Assembly: GCA_937902735.1 (NCBI GenBank)
Contig: CALELS010000022.1
Coordinates: 1 to 37,822, forward strand
Direction: 5' to 3'
DNA length: 37,822 nt
DNA from: an uncultured Caryophanales bacterium
GTDB lineage: Bacteria > Bacillota_I > Bacilli_A > RFN20 > CAG-826
Positions 23,776 through 31,470 of the stretch are shown one piece after another (the first letter of the stretch is position 1; the number at the start of each line of letters is the position of its first letter). The notes beneath the pieces were generated by a model. The model did no database searches, was not told where the DNA came from, and saw only the letters and a list, made by a program, of their open reading frames with translations. The translations under genes and the position numbers were made by a program.

Positions 23776-25140
23776 TTATTCTTTGAAAGCAATAAATGCT
23801 TTGTAGGCTAAATATGCTTCATAAACGTCAACTTTTGAAACAATTTCCATTGGAGCATGCATATTGTGTACAGGAATGCCTGCATCGATAACGTTCATGT
23901 TGTAGTTGCCCATAATATAGGCGATAGTGCCACCACCACCTTGATCAACTTTGCCAAGTTCACTATTTTGCCAGCAAACATTGGATTCATCCATGATTTT
24001 TCTAATATACGCATAATATTCAGGATTGGTATCATTTGAACCGCTCTTTCCACGAGCTCCTGTATATTTATTAAAGACAATACCATAGCCAAAATAGGCA
24101 CAGTTTTTCTCTTCAAGAACACTTGGATATAGTGGATCATAGGCTGCTGAGACATCGCTCGAAATCGTCTTTGAATTTTCAAGAGCAATTCTAGCAGTGT
24201 ATAAAGGATGACTATCACCAACTTTTTCAGCTAATTTTGCAATTAAATTTTCAAAGAAAAGTGATTCAGCACCGCTTGCGCCAACAGAACCAATTTCTTC
24301 TTTATCAACTAGTAAACAAACTGCTGTATATTCAACATTTTTAGAGTCGATTAAAGCCTTTAATGAAGTATAAGCACATGAACGGTCATCATGTCCGTAT
24401 CCAGCAATCATGCTTCTATCTAGGCCATAATCTCGAGCCTTACCAGCTGGAACTGCTTCAATTTCTGCTGAGATGAAGTCTTCTTCTTCAATATCATATT
24501 TTTGTTTGAGAATATTCAAAATGTTTTCTTTTACTGTACCATCGACTTCGTTGCTTGGAATGTTACCAAATGAGATATCAAGATTTTCTCCTTCGATAAC
24601 TTTTTCAGCAGTTTTTGCCATTTGGTCTTTAGCTAAATGAATGAGTAAATCTGTGATACCAAAAACAGGATCATTTGGTTCATCACCGATGTGAATTTCC
24701 ACCACATCTCCACTCTTTTTGACAAAAACACCATGTAAAGCAAGTGGATAAGTAACCCATTGATATTTCTTAATTCCACCATAATAATGAGTGTCTGCTA
24801 AAACTAAATCATGATTCTCATAAAGTGGATTTTCCTTTATATCTAAACGAGGTGAATCGATATGAGCACCCAATATCTTAAGACCATCTTTCAATGGTTT
24901 TTTACCAATAATAAAGGCTGCGACGTTTTTATTCTTGTTAATAAAGAAAACTCTATCGCCTTTCTTTAAAGTTTTAACTTTTTCTCCATCAACAAATCCG
25001 TTATCAAGGAGCATCATTTTTGCTTCTTGAACTGCCATACGTTCTGTTTTGGCATAAGATAAAAATTCTTTATAGCCTTCAGCGAAATCAAATATTACTT
25101 TTTTATCTTTATATTTTCGCCATGCATTTTTACGATACAT
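23776..25140 (-). CDS. M18-family zinc aminopeptidase
   Basis: Cytosolic dinuclear-metal exopeptidase, of the family that includes aspartyl aminopeptidase. Metal-site landmarks: GAHIDSPRLDIKENPLYE (H93), TRY-type HYYGGIKKYQW segment, GYGHDDRSCAYTSLKAL (bridging Asp), VDKEEIGSVGASGAESLF (catalytic Glu pair), SDVSAAYDPLYP and, at the end, GIPVHNMHAPMEIVSKVDVYEAYLAYKAF. 454 residues is normal. AGGAGG precedes ATG 25140, and a promoter TTGTCA-17-TATAAA lies upstream, divergent from rpsP. It is not part of the usual Bacillota gene order here; it occupies the breakpoint beside the inverted rpsP-trmD block. Confidence 0.93.
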   Translation of the reverse strand: MYRKNAWRKYKDKKVIFDFAEGYKEFLSYAKTERMAVQEAKMMLLDNGFVDGEKVKTLKKGDRVFFINKNKNVAAFIIGKKPLKDGLKILGAHIDSPRLDIKENPLYENHDLVLADTHYYGGIKKYQWVTYPLALHGVFVKKSGDVVEIHIGDEPNDPVFGITDLLIHLAKDQMAKTAEKVIEGENLDISFGNIPSNEVDGTVKENILNILKQKYDIEEEDFISAEIEAVPAGKARDYGLDRSMIAGYGHDDRSCAYTSLKALIDSKNVEYTAVCLLVDKEEIGSVGASGAESLFFENLIAKLAEKVGDSHPLYTARIALENSKTISSDVSAAYDPLYPSVLEEKNCAYFGYGIVFNKYTGARGKSGSNDTNPEYYAYIRKIMDESNVCWQNSELGKVDQGGGGTIAYIMGNYNMNVIDAGIPVHNMHAPMEIVSKVDVYEAYLAYKAFIAFKE

Positions 25141-25171
25141 AATCTCTACCTCCTAAATGATTAACGCTATA

Positions 25172-25200
25172 TTTATATAGCAAATGAAAATAAATGACAA
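25172..25200 (-). promoter_or_regulatory. Promoter of the M18 aminopeptidase gene
   Basis: TTGTCA (25200-25195), 17-nt spacer, TATAAA (25177-25172), then a Shine-Dalgarno AGGAGG before the start. Lies back-to-back with the rpsP promoter. Confidence 0.7.
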
Positions 25201-25229
25201 ATATTATGACTAGTGTAAAGTAAAAATGC

Positions 25230-25258
25230 TTGACACATATTTTATCTATTTATATTAT
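25230..25258 (+). promoter_or_regulatory. Consensus promoter of rpsP-khpA-rimM-trmD
   Basis: TTGACA (25230-25235), 17-nt spacer, TATTAT (25253-25258). The start is expected near 25265, giving a leader of about 20 nt with AAGGAG. Confidence 0.85.
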
Positions 25259-25285
25259 ATATAAGGCAAAAAGGAGATTTGAAAA

Positions 25286-25561
25286 ATGTCAGTAAAAATT
25301 AGATTAACAAGAATTGGCCGTCATAAAACTTCAATTTATCGTGTTGTCGTTGCAGATAGCAGATTTGCACGTGATGGACGTTACATTGAACAAATTGGTT
25401 TCTATGATCCAGCCAAAGGCGAAGAAAACGCCGAAATCAACGAAGAACTCGCTTTAAGTTGGCTAAAGAAAGGTGCACAACCAAGTGAATCTATCCGTAC
25501 TTTATTCTCCCGTAAAGGAATCATGGAAAAGTACGCTAAAAGCAAAAAGGAAGCAAAATAA
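25286..25561 (+). CDS. rpsP: Ribosomal protein S16
   Basis: Small-subunit assembly protein. VKIRLTRIGRHKTSIYRVVVADSRFARDGRYIEQIGFYDP at the N-terminus is the family signature, followed by LSWLKKGAQPSESIRTLFSRKGIM. 91 residues matches. AAGGAG is 8 nt upstream of ATG. It is the first gene of the only plus-strand operon; its stop overlaps the khpA start by 1 nt (TAATG). Confidence 0.98.
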   Translation: MSVKIRLTRIGRHKTSIYRVVVADSRFARDGRYIEQIGFYDPAKGEENAEINEELALSWLKKGAQPSESIRTLFSRKGIMEKYAKSKKEAK

Positions 25562-25821
25562 TGGAATTCGAAAAGATCATTCATACTATTGTTGATCCAT
25601 TCCTTATTAATCCTGAAGCACTTATGGTAAGAGAATTACCAAGTGATAATCCAGATGAAATTACTTTATTAATTGTTGCTGAAAGCGAAGATACCGCTAG
25701 ACTCATTGGTCGTAAAGGTAACGTTGCTAACGCACTTAGAGAAGTTGTTTCAGTTGCTGGTAAAAGCGAAGGAAAACATATTCGTCTTAAATTTGAATCT
25801 TTTGACGAAGAAACAAAATAA
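25561..25821 (+). CDS. khpA: KH-domain RNA-binding protein KhpA (YlqC)
   Basis: Small RNA-binding protein that, with KhpB/Jag, influences cell elongation and division in related bacteria. A single KH domain with the GxxG loop in LIGRKGNVANALREVVSVAGK (about 49-69) and a RLKFES final strand. 86 residues is slightly above the usual 76-81. AAGGAAG in the end of rpsP acts as Shine-Dalgarno; the stop overlaps the rimM start by 1 nt (TAATG). The rpsP-khpA-rimM-trmD order is the standard Bacillota one, without the small ylqD gene found in Bacillus. Confidence 0.93.
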   Translation: MEFEKIIHTIVDPFLINPEALMVRELPSDNPDEITLLIVAESEDTARLIGRKGNVANALREVVSVAGKSEGKHIRLKFESFDEETK

Positions 25822-26324
25822 TGGAATATTTACTTGTCGGAACCTTAATTAAAACCATTGGTCTTAAAGGTGAAGTTAAAGTATATCCAACTACTCATTT
25901 TCGTGATTCTCGTTTTAAAAAGGGGAATCACCTTTTCTTATCTAAAGATGGTGAGATGAAAGAAGTCACTATTAAATCTCACAAAACAAACGGGAATTGC
26001 GATAACCTTATTTTTAATGAATTTAATTCAATTGAAGAAGTCGAAAAATATCTTCATTACGAATTATTAGTAGTTAAAGATGAAAAGAATCTTAAAAAAG
26101 ATATGTATTACTTTTCAGACTTAATTGGACTTGATGTATTTTTTGATAACGAAATATATATTGGAAAAGTCAAAAAAGTCGAAGAATATACTTCTTATCA
26201 AACTTTAAGAGTAAGCCGTGAGAGTGAAAAGGATGTCTTAATCCCATTTGTAAAAGCTTTTATCAAAGAAGTTAATTTAGAAAACAAAAAGATAATTGTT
26301 AATTATATCGACGGTTTATTATGA
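25821..26324 (+). CDS. rimM: 16S rRNA processing protein RimM
   Basis: Assembly factor binding S19 during maturation of the 30S head. The N-terminal beta-barrel starts LLVGTLIKTIGLKGEVKVYPTTHF, matching the GxxGLxGEVKV family motif. The C-terminal PRC-barrel includes YYFSDLIGLDVFFDNEIYIGKVKKVEEY and DVLIPFVKAFIKEVNLENKKIIVNYIDGLL. 167 residues is normal. It has no Shine-Dalgarno and is coupled to khpA through TAATG. It stops in TGA overlapping the trmD ATG (ATGA), which also shows UGA is a stop in this genome. Confidence 0.95.
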   Translation: MEYLLVGTLIKTIGLKGEVKVYPTTHFRDSRFKKGNHLFLSKDGEMKEVTIKSHKTNGNCDNLIFNEFNSIEEVEKYLHYELLVVKDEKNLKKDMYYFSDLIGLDVFFDNEIYIGKVKKVEEYTSYQTLRVSRESEKDVLIPFVKAFIKEVNLENKKIIVNYIDGLL

Positions 26325-27094
26325 GAATAACAATCTTAACTCTATTTCCAGAAATGTTTGAAGGGTTTTTAACTAACTCTATTATTAAACGCGCAATTGC
26401 AAAGGGTGTTGTTGAAGTTAAAGTTGTAAACATTAGAGACTACACAAAAGATAAATATGGACGTGTTGATACTCCACCAATTGGAGGAGGAGCAGGTCTT
26501 ATCATGAAGTGCCAACCAATTGTTGATGCATTAAGAGTTAACTCTAATGAAGATACTCATAAGATTATTCTTTCACCTAGAGGTAAAACATTTAATCAAA
26601 AGAAAGCTATAGAATTATCGAAGTTAGATGATGTAGTTATCTTATGTGGCCATTACGAAGGAATCGACGAGAGAGTTAATAACTATTTTGATGAGATGAT
26701 TTCAATTGGTGATTACATTCTTACTGGTGGCGAAGTAGCATCAATGGCTATATCAGATTCAATCATTCGTTTATTAGATGGAGCAATATCATGCGAGTCT
26801 TTAAGCGAAGAAACATTCACAAATGATACACTTGAGTATCCTCAATTTACTGAACCAAAAGAATTTGAAGGGAAGATTGTTCCAGACATTTTATATACTG
26901 GTAACCATACTGCAATTGAGAAATTTCGCCGCAAAGAGTCCCTTCGATTAACAAAAAAGTATCGTCCTGATTTATTTGACAAAATTGAATTTAGTAAACA
27001 AGATAGAAAATTATTAAAGGAAATTGAAGATGGCGATGATAATCCAAAATGGATGAAAGACGCACTTCGAAAAGGGCAAAAGTTTATCAAATAA
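26321..27094 (+). CDS. trmD: tRNA (guanine-37-N1)-methyltransferase TrmD
   Basis: Methylates G37 next to the anticodon with S-adenosylmethionine, preventing frameshifts. SPOUT knot fold: ILTLFPEMFEGFLTNSI, VNIRDYTKDKYGRVDTPPIGGGAGLIMKCQP, LSPRGKTFNQKKAIELS, VILCGHYEGIDERV and the SAM-pocket ISIGDYILTGGEVASMAISDSIIRLL. 257 residues, slightly longer than the common 230-250. ATG overlaps the rimM stop by 4 nt. It ends 26 nt from the convergent ffh gene, with a shared terminator between. Confidence 0.97.
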   Translation: MRITILTLFPEMFEGFLTNSIIKRAIAKGVVEVKVVNIRDYTKDKYGRVDTPPIGGGAGLIMKCQPIVDALRVNSNEDTHKIILSPRGKTFNQKKAIELSKLDDVVILCGHYEGIDERVNNYFDEMISIGDYILTGGEVASMAISDSIIRLLDGAISCESLSEETFTNDTLEYPQFTEPKEFEGKIVPDILYTGNHTAIEKFRRKESLRLTKKYRPDLFDKIEFSKQDRKLLKEIEDGDDNPKWMKDALRKGQKFIK

Positions 27095-27120
27095 GAAAAT
27101 AGGTCAAGCGACCTTTTTCT
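27095..27120. terminator. Bidirectional terminator between trmD and ffh
   Basis: AGGTC-AAGC-GACCT (27101-27114) is followed on the plus strand by TTTTCTTT and on the minus strand by ATTTTCTTATTT, so it can stop both convergent operons. The whole intergenic gap is the hairpin and its tails. Confidence 0.8.
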
Positions 27121-28464
27121 TTAAAAACCAAATCCGTTCATTCCTGGTGGAACACGTCCGGATTTTTTATATTGATTAAGCTGCTTCATTGCTAACTTCA
27201 TTTGATCGTATTTCTTTAAAACACGATTGATATCAGCATTGGTTTTTCCTGAACCTTTAGCAATTCTAACTTTACGTGAATTTTTTAATATTTCAGGATG
27301 TCTTCTTTCCTCGGGAGTCATTGAATTAACAATACACTCAACATTTTTCATTTCTTTTTCGGCTTGTATTCTTTGATCTTCACTAATAGATGGCATTCCG
27401 GGAATCATCTTCATCAACGATGAAATTGAACCCATTTTTTGAATCTTTTTAAGTTGAGCAAGCATGTCTTCAAGAGTGAAGTCGCCCTTCATCATCTTTT
27501 CAGCATCTCTTCTTGCTTCTTTTTCATCCATTTCTTCTTGGACTTTCTCAACGAGCGAAACCACATCGCCCATTCCAAGAATACGGTCCGCCATACGATC
27601 TGGATGGAAAACATCTAAGTCGGTTAATTTCTCGCCAACACCAGCAAATTTGATAGGAAGTCCAGTCAAATGCTTAATTGAAAGGGCACTACCACCACGA
27701 GCATCTCCATCAAGCTTTGACATGATGACACCAGTTAATTTAAGTTGTTCATTGAATGCATTAGCAACATTAATTGCGTCTTGTCCACTCATTGCATCGA
27801 CAAGAAGTAAAACTTCATCAGGGCTAATTTCTTTTGAAATATCATTAAGTTCTTTCATTAATGGTTCATCAATTTGAAGACGACCAGCAGTATCAACAAT
27901 TAAAACATCATAATGTTCATTGAATGCTTTATCTTTTGCTTTCTTAGCAATTTCAACAGGAGAAACATCTGTTCCCATTGAAAATACTTCAACATCAATC
28001 TTTTCGCCAATTTGTTTTAATTGTTCAATAGCGGCAGGACGATAAACGTCACCAGCAGCCAGAAGTACTTTTTTTGCAAGTTTTCTTTTCATTAAATTTG
28101 CAAGTTTACCAGCTGATGTGGTTTTACCAGTACCTTGTAAACCAACAAGCATAATGACTGTTGGACGATTGTTTTGATAATGAATCTCACTATCAGTTGA
28201 GCCAAGTAAAGTTACTAATTCATCATGAACGATTTTAACAACCATTTGAGAAGGATTAAGTTTTAAATATACTTGTTCACCAATTGCTTTTTGTTTAATT
28301 TGTTCAATGAATTCTTTAACGACTTTAAAATTCACATCAGCTTCAAGTAATGCGATTCTAACTTCTTTAAGCATATCATCCATGTTTTTCTCAGTTAAAC
28401 GAGATTGTCCACGGATAGATTTAAGTGCTCTTTGGAAACGTTCACTTAGTGATTCAAATGCCAT
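27121..28464 (-). CDS. ffh: Signal recognition particle protein Ffh (SRP54)
   Basis: GTPase that binds signal sequences and 4.5S RNA for co-translational membrane targeting. N domain (1-95), G domain with GLQGTGKTTSAGKLA (P-loop), LLAAGDVYRPAAIEQL, DTAGRL, DAMSGQDAINVANAF, TGVIMSKLDGDARGGSALS, then the Met-rich M domain (about 300-447, FTLEDMLAQLKKIQKMG, MKMIPGM, SRKVRIAKGSG). 447 residues is typical. AAAGGA lies 6 nt before ATG; the start overlaps ylxM by 11 nt. Its partner gene ftsY is in the same operon. No 4.5S RNA gene was identified in the window. Confidence 0.97.
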   Translation of the reverse strand: MAFESLSERFQRALKSIRGQSRLTEKNMDDMLKEVRIALLEADVNFKVVKEFIEQIKQKAIGEQVYLKLNPSQMVVKIVHDELVTLLGSTDSEIHYQNNRPTVIMLVGLQGTGKTTSAGKLANLMKRKLAKKVLLAAGDVYRPAAIEQLKQIGEKIDVEVFSMGTDVSPVEIAKKAKDKAFNEHYDVLIVDTAGRLQIDEPLMKELNDISKEISPDEVLLLVDAMSGQDAINVANAFNEQLKLTGVIMSKLDGDARGGSALSIKHLTGLPIKFAGVGEKLTDLDVFHPDRMADRILGMGDVVSLVEKVQEEMDEKEARRDAEKMMKGDFTLEDMLAQLKKIQKMGSISSLMKMIPGMPSISEDQRIQAEKEMKNVECIVNSMTPEERRHPEILKNSRKVRIAKGSGKTNADINRVLKKYDQMKLAMKQLNQYKKSGRVPPGMNGFGF

Positions 28465-28765
28465 CTTTAATCCTTTCTAAAAGGTGTTCAATATATTCTT
28501 TTTTATCAGGAGAAATTTTAAGTTCTTCATCAAATAAAGCACATATTCTCAACTCTTTTTCGTATTTGTTCAATTTTTCAACGGATTTATTTATCGCATC
28601 AGAAATTGCTGCACGAGAAGATTTCCTTAAGTCAGCAATTTCGGAAAGAGATAAATTGTTTTGATAATAATCAGTCATGATTTCTTGTTGAGAATTTGTA
28701 AGTAATCTTCCATAAATCTCAAACAATTTATTATTACGTAATGTCTCGTCTAATGAATTCTTCAT
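28454..28765 (-). CDS. ylxM: YlxM-type helix-turn-helix protein of the SRP operon
   Basis: Small putative DNA- or RNA-binding helix-turn-helix protein commonly sitting next to ffh; in streptococci it modulates SRP GTPases. 103 residues: LTNSQQEIMTDYYQNNLSLSEIADLRKSSRAAISDAINKSVEKLNKYE is a sigma-factor-region-4-like HTH, with a charged C-terminal helix. It is coupled at both ends: its ATG overlaps the ftsY stop (ATGA) and its tail overlaps ffh by 11 nt. The Shine-Dalgarno is weak (GGAG in the end of ftsY). Confidence 0.9.
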   Translation of the reverse strand: MKNSLDETLRNNKLFEIYGRLLTNSQQEIMTDYYQNNLSLSEIADLRKSSRAAISDAINKSVEKLNKYEKELRICALFDEELKISPDKKEYIEHLLERIKDGI

Positions 28766-29757
28766 TGTTCATCTCCAAGGCATAAACCATATAAATATTT
28801 ATCAAGATCAAATTCTTCTAAATCGGTCATTTTTTCACCTAGACCAATAAATCTAACAGGAATTCCAAGTTCGTCTCTAATTGCTAGGATAATGCCACCT
28901 TTTGAAGTACCATCCATCTTAGTAATAACAATACCTGTTAGTTTAACGCACTCAGTAAATTGTTTTGCTTGAATGACACCGTTTTGTCCTGTAGTTGCAT
29001 CAATTACTAATAATGCCTCGTGAGGTGCAGTAGGAATTTCTTTAGAAATAACACGAGAAATCTTAGCAAGTTCATTCATTAAATTAACTTTGTTTTGAAG
29101 TCTTCCAGCAGTATCAACGATTAATAAGTCAACGTTTTGTTCCTTGGCTCTTTTTGCGCCTTCAAAGGCAACACTTGCTGGATCAGAATCAACTTTTCCT
29201 GTAACAATATCACAATAAAGTCTCTCTGCCCAGATAGATAGTTGTTCAATTGCGCCTGCCCTAAATGTATCAGCAGCGCATAACATTACTTTTTTTCCTT
29301 GAGATATGTAACGATATGCAAGTTTAGCAATTGAAGTGGTTTTACCAACCCCGTTAACTCCCATGACAAGAAGAACAGTTGGCCCATCTTCTCTAAACTG
29401 AATTTCGTTAACGATATTTCCACCTTTTGTGGCATAGCCTAAAAACATTTTATCCACCACAAGTTCATTAATTTGCTTAGGTTCTGATATGTTTTGAGCC
29501 TTAGATTCACTTAATGCTTCGTCAATGATTCTTAAGGTTAAAGAAACTCCTACATCTGCTTCAATTAAGATTTGCTCGAGTTCTTCAAAGTATTCTTCGT
29601 TTACTTGTTTATAACGTTTTGAAAGATTATCAAGTTTAGAAGCAAAATTCTTACGTGACTTTTCAAGTCCTTTAACGTAAGTTTCTGTATTTTGTTTTAC
29701 TTCTTCATCTTTTTTCTTGCGAGAAAATTTCTCTTTTAAAAACTTAAATAATCCCAT
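28762..29757 (-). CDS. ftsY: Signal recognition particle receptor FtsY
   Basis: Membrane-associated GTPase receptor for Ffh. A short basic N-terminus (MGLFKFLKEKFSRKKKDEE) replaces the long acidic A domain of enterobacteria. The NG domain follows with VLLVMGVNGVGKTTSIAKLA, MLCAADTFRAGAIEQL, DTAGRLQNKVNLMNEL, DATTGQNGVIQAKQF, TGIVITKMDGTSKGGIILAI and GLGEKMTDLEEFD. 331 residues is typical of Bacillota. It follows rnc by 1 nt; smc, which separates rnc and ftsY in Bacillus, is missing here. Confidence 0.97.
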   Translation of the reverse strand: MGLFKFLKEKFSRKKKDEEVKQNTETYVKGLEKSRKNFASKLDNLSKRYKQVNEEYFEELEQILIEADVGVSLTLRIIDEALSESKAQNISEPKQINELVVDKMFLGYATKGGNIVNEIQFREDGPTVLLVMGVNGVGKTTSIAKLAYRYISQGKKVMLCAADTFRAGAIEQLSIWAERLYCDIVTGKVDSDPASVAFEGAKRAKEQNVDLLIVDTAGRLQNKVNLMNELAKISRVISKEIPTAPHEALLVIDATTGQNGVIQAKQFTECVKLTGIVITKMDGTSKGGIILAIRDELGIPVRFIGLGEKMTDLEEFDLDKYLYGLCLGDEQ

Positions 29758-29758
29758 T

Positions 29759-30442
29759 TTATTTCAACGCTCTTTTTTCAAGAGCAGCTCTAGCTGCTGC
29801 TTGTTCAGCTTCTTTTTTGGTTGAACCGACCCCTACGCCCATCACAATATTGTCAAACAATACTTGAATAGTGAATCTTTTGTCATGAGAAGGTCCTTCT
29901 TCTTTGATGGTTCTGTAGACAACTGATTCACGATGTTCGGCTTGAACTGCTTCTTGTAGTTTTGATTTGTAATCAGTTAGATTTTCTACAGTACAACTTT
30001 GAATATCTTTATAGAATAAAGAAATAATGAACTTTCTTGTGCTTAGAAGCCCTTGATCTAAATACATTGCTCCAATAAAAGCTTCAAAAACATCTTCTAG
30101 AAGAGAATCAGATTTTATTATTTCAGTAGAAAAAGAATTTCCTACTCTAACATATTTTTCAAAATGTAGTTTTCGAGCGTAATTAGCAAGCGACTTAGTT
30201 TGTACAAGAGAACTTCTAAGTTTAGTCATTAAACCTTGTCCCATTTCTGGATGAGCCTTATATGAAAGTTCTGCAACAACAGTATCTAAATAACTATCAC
30301 CTAAAAATTCTAGTCTTTCATAGTCATGATGCTTTGTATTAGCATCAGCGTTATATGATGGATGTGTGAAGGCAGTTTCAAACACCTCAATATCATGAGG
30401 TTTAATATTTAAAGTTTTTAATAAACCTTCAACATTCTCCAT
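29759..30442 (-). CDS. rnc: Ribonuclease III
   Basis: Cleaves double-stranded RNA, including rRNA precursors. Catalytic domain with ERLEFLGDSYLDTVVAE (E45, D49) and LLEDVFEAFIGAMYLDQG (D117, E120); the C-terminal double-stranded RNA-binding domain (about 155-224) ends STKKEAEQAAARAAL. 227 residues is normal. ATG 30442 follows plsX by 3 nt with no Shine-Dalgarno. acpP and the fab genes that usually sit between plsX and rnc are absent. Confidence 0.96.
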   Translation of the reverse strand: MENVEGLLKTLNIKPHDIEVFETAFTHPSYNADANTKHHDYERLEFLGDSYLDTVVAELSYKAHPEMGQGLMTKLRSSLVQTKSLANYARKLHFEKYVRVGNSFSTEIIKSDSLLEDVFEAFIGAMYLDQGLLSTRKFIISLFYKDIQSCTVENLTDYKSKLQEAVQAEHRESVVYRTIKEEGPSHDKRFTIQVLFDNIVMGVGVGSTKKEAEQAAARAALEKRALK

Positions 30443-30445
30443 AAA

Positions 30446-31414
30446 TTATAAATTTTCTTTAATACGATCAACGACACCATTTTTGGCAAGTCGATATGCA
30501 ATCTTCATAGAAGCACAGAATGAATCACCAGTGGAGTTACCATGAGCTTTAACAGCAATTGTGTTAACACCTAAAAGAAGTGCTCCACCAACTTTTTTGT
30601 AGTCCATTTTGGCTCTAAAGTCATTAACGCCTTTCTTGGCAAAGACATAACCGATTTTGCAAGCCGCGTTATATGTAAAGGCATCTTTCATGAATCCTGC
30701 CATCATCTTGGCAACACCTTCGGCGGTCTTTAAGAAAACATTTCCAGTGAAACCATCAAAGACAACGACATCAGCATGTCCTTCAAAGACATCACGTCCT
30801 TCAACATAACCTTTGAAACATGGATCTCCTTCTTTTAAAAGAGCATATGTTTCTTTCATTAAAGGTGAACCTTTACCTTCTTCAACACCATTAGAAATTA
30901 AATATACATCTGGTTCAAATTTACCATAGACGGCTTTATAGTAGGCTTCACCCATTTTGGCAAATTGAACGAGTTCTTGTGGGCTATTATCGTTTGAAGC
31001 ACCAACATCAAGAAGAACAACGTGTTTATCTTTAATCTTAGTTGGGAATGGTGTAACTAAAGCTGGACGAAGGATTCCTTCGATCTTCTTAACGATTAAG
31101 GATGTTAAGGAGAGGAATGCCCCGGTTGATCCACATGAAACAATACCATCAGCTTTTTCTGAAAGTACTGCGTTAACTGCTTTATACATTGAAGAATCTC
31201 TCATCTTCATTGCTTGCATAACAGTTGATTCCATTGGAACTATTTGAGTTGATGGAATAATTGTTGCTTTTCCTTTTAAAGGTTCGAGTTCTTTCTCATC
31301 ACCGACAAGAATAAGTTCACAGTCTGAAATTTCCTTAAGGAATAATTCAACTGCTTCAATGGTGGCTTTAGAACCATTATCGCCACCCATCATATCAATT
31401 ACTAATTTGACCAT
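30446..31414 (-). CDS. plsX: Phosphate acyltransferase PlsX
   Basis: Makes acyl-phosphate from acyl-ACP for phospholipid synthesis. It opens VIDMMGGDNGSKATIEAV and continues with ESTVMQAMKMRDSSMYKAVNAV, GIVSCGSTGAFLSL, LLDVGASNDNSPQELVQFAKMG, VVFDGFTGNVFLKTAEGVAK and GALLLGVNTIAVKAHGNS. 322 residues fits. Shine-Dalgarno CGGAGA stands 8 nt upstream, and an extended -10 promoter precedes it. It heads plsX-rnc-ftsY-ylxM-ffh. The usual upstream regulator gene fapR is absent; an LRR lipoprotein gene is there instead. FakA, encoded nearby, also makes acyl-phosphate, the other entry to the same step. Confidence 0.95.
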   Translation of the reverse strand: MVKLVIDMMGGDNGSKATIEAVELFLKEISDCELILVGDEKELEPLKGKATIIPSTQIVPMESTVMQAMKMRDSSMYKAVNAVLSEKADGIVSCGSTGAFLSLTSLIVKKIEGILRPALVTPFPTKIKDKHVVLLDVGASNDNSPQELVQFAKMGEAYYKAVYGKFEPDVYLISNGVEEGKGSPLMKETYALLKEGDPCFKGYVEGRDVFEGHADVVVFDGFTGNVFLKTAEGVAKMMAGFMKDAFTYNAACKIGYVFAKKGVNDFRAKMDYKKVGGALLLGVNTIAVKAHGNSTGDSFCASMKIAYRLAKNGVVDRIKENL

Positions 31415-31434
31415 ATTAAAAATCTCCGTTTTCT

Positions 31435-31464
31435 ATTTTATCAAAACTTAATATTAATAAACAA
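31435..31464 (-). promoter_or_regulatory. Likely promoter of plsX-rnc-ftsY-ylxM-ffh
   Basis: TGA-TAAAAT extended -10 (TAAAAT at 31440-31435) with TTGTTT 18 nt upstream (31464-31459). An AT-only 8-bp inverted repeat (TTAATAAA, loop, TTTATTAA; 31454-31474) covers the -35, beginning at the lipoprotein stop codons. Confidence 0.5.
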
Positions 31465-31470
31465 TATTTA

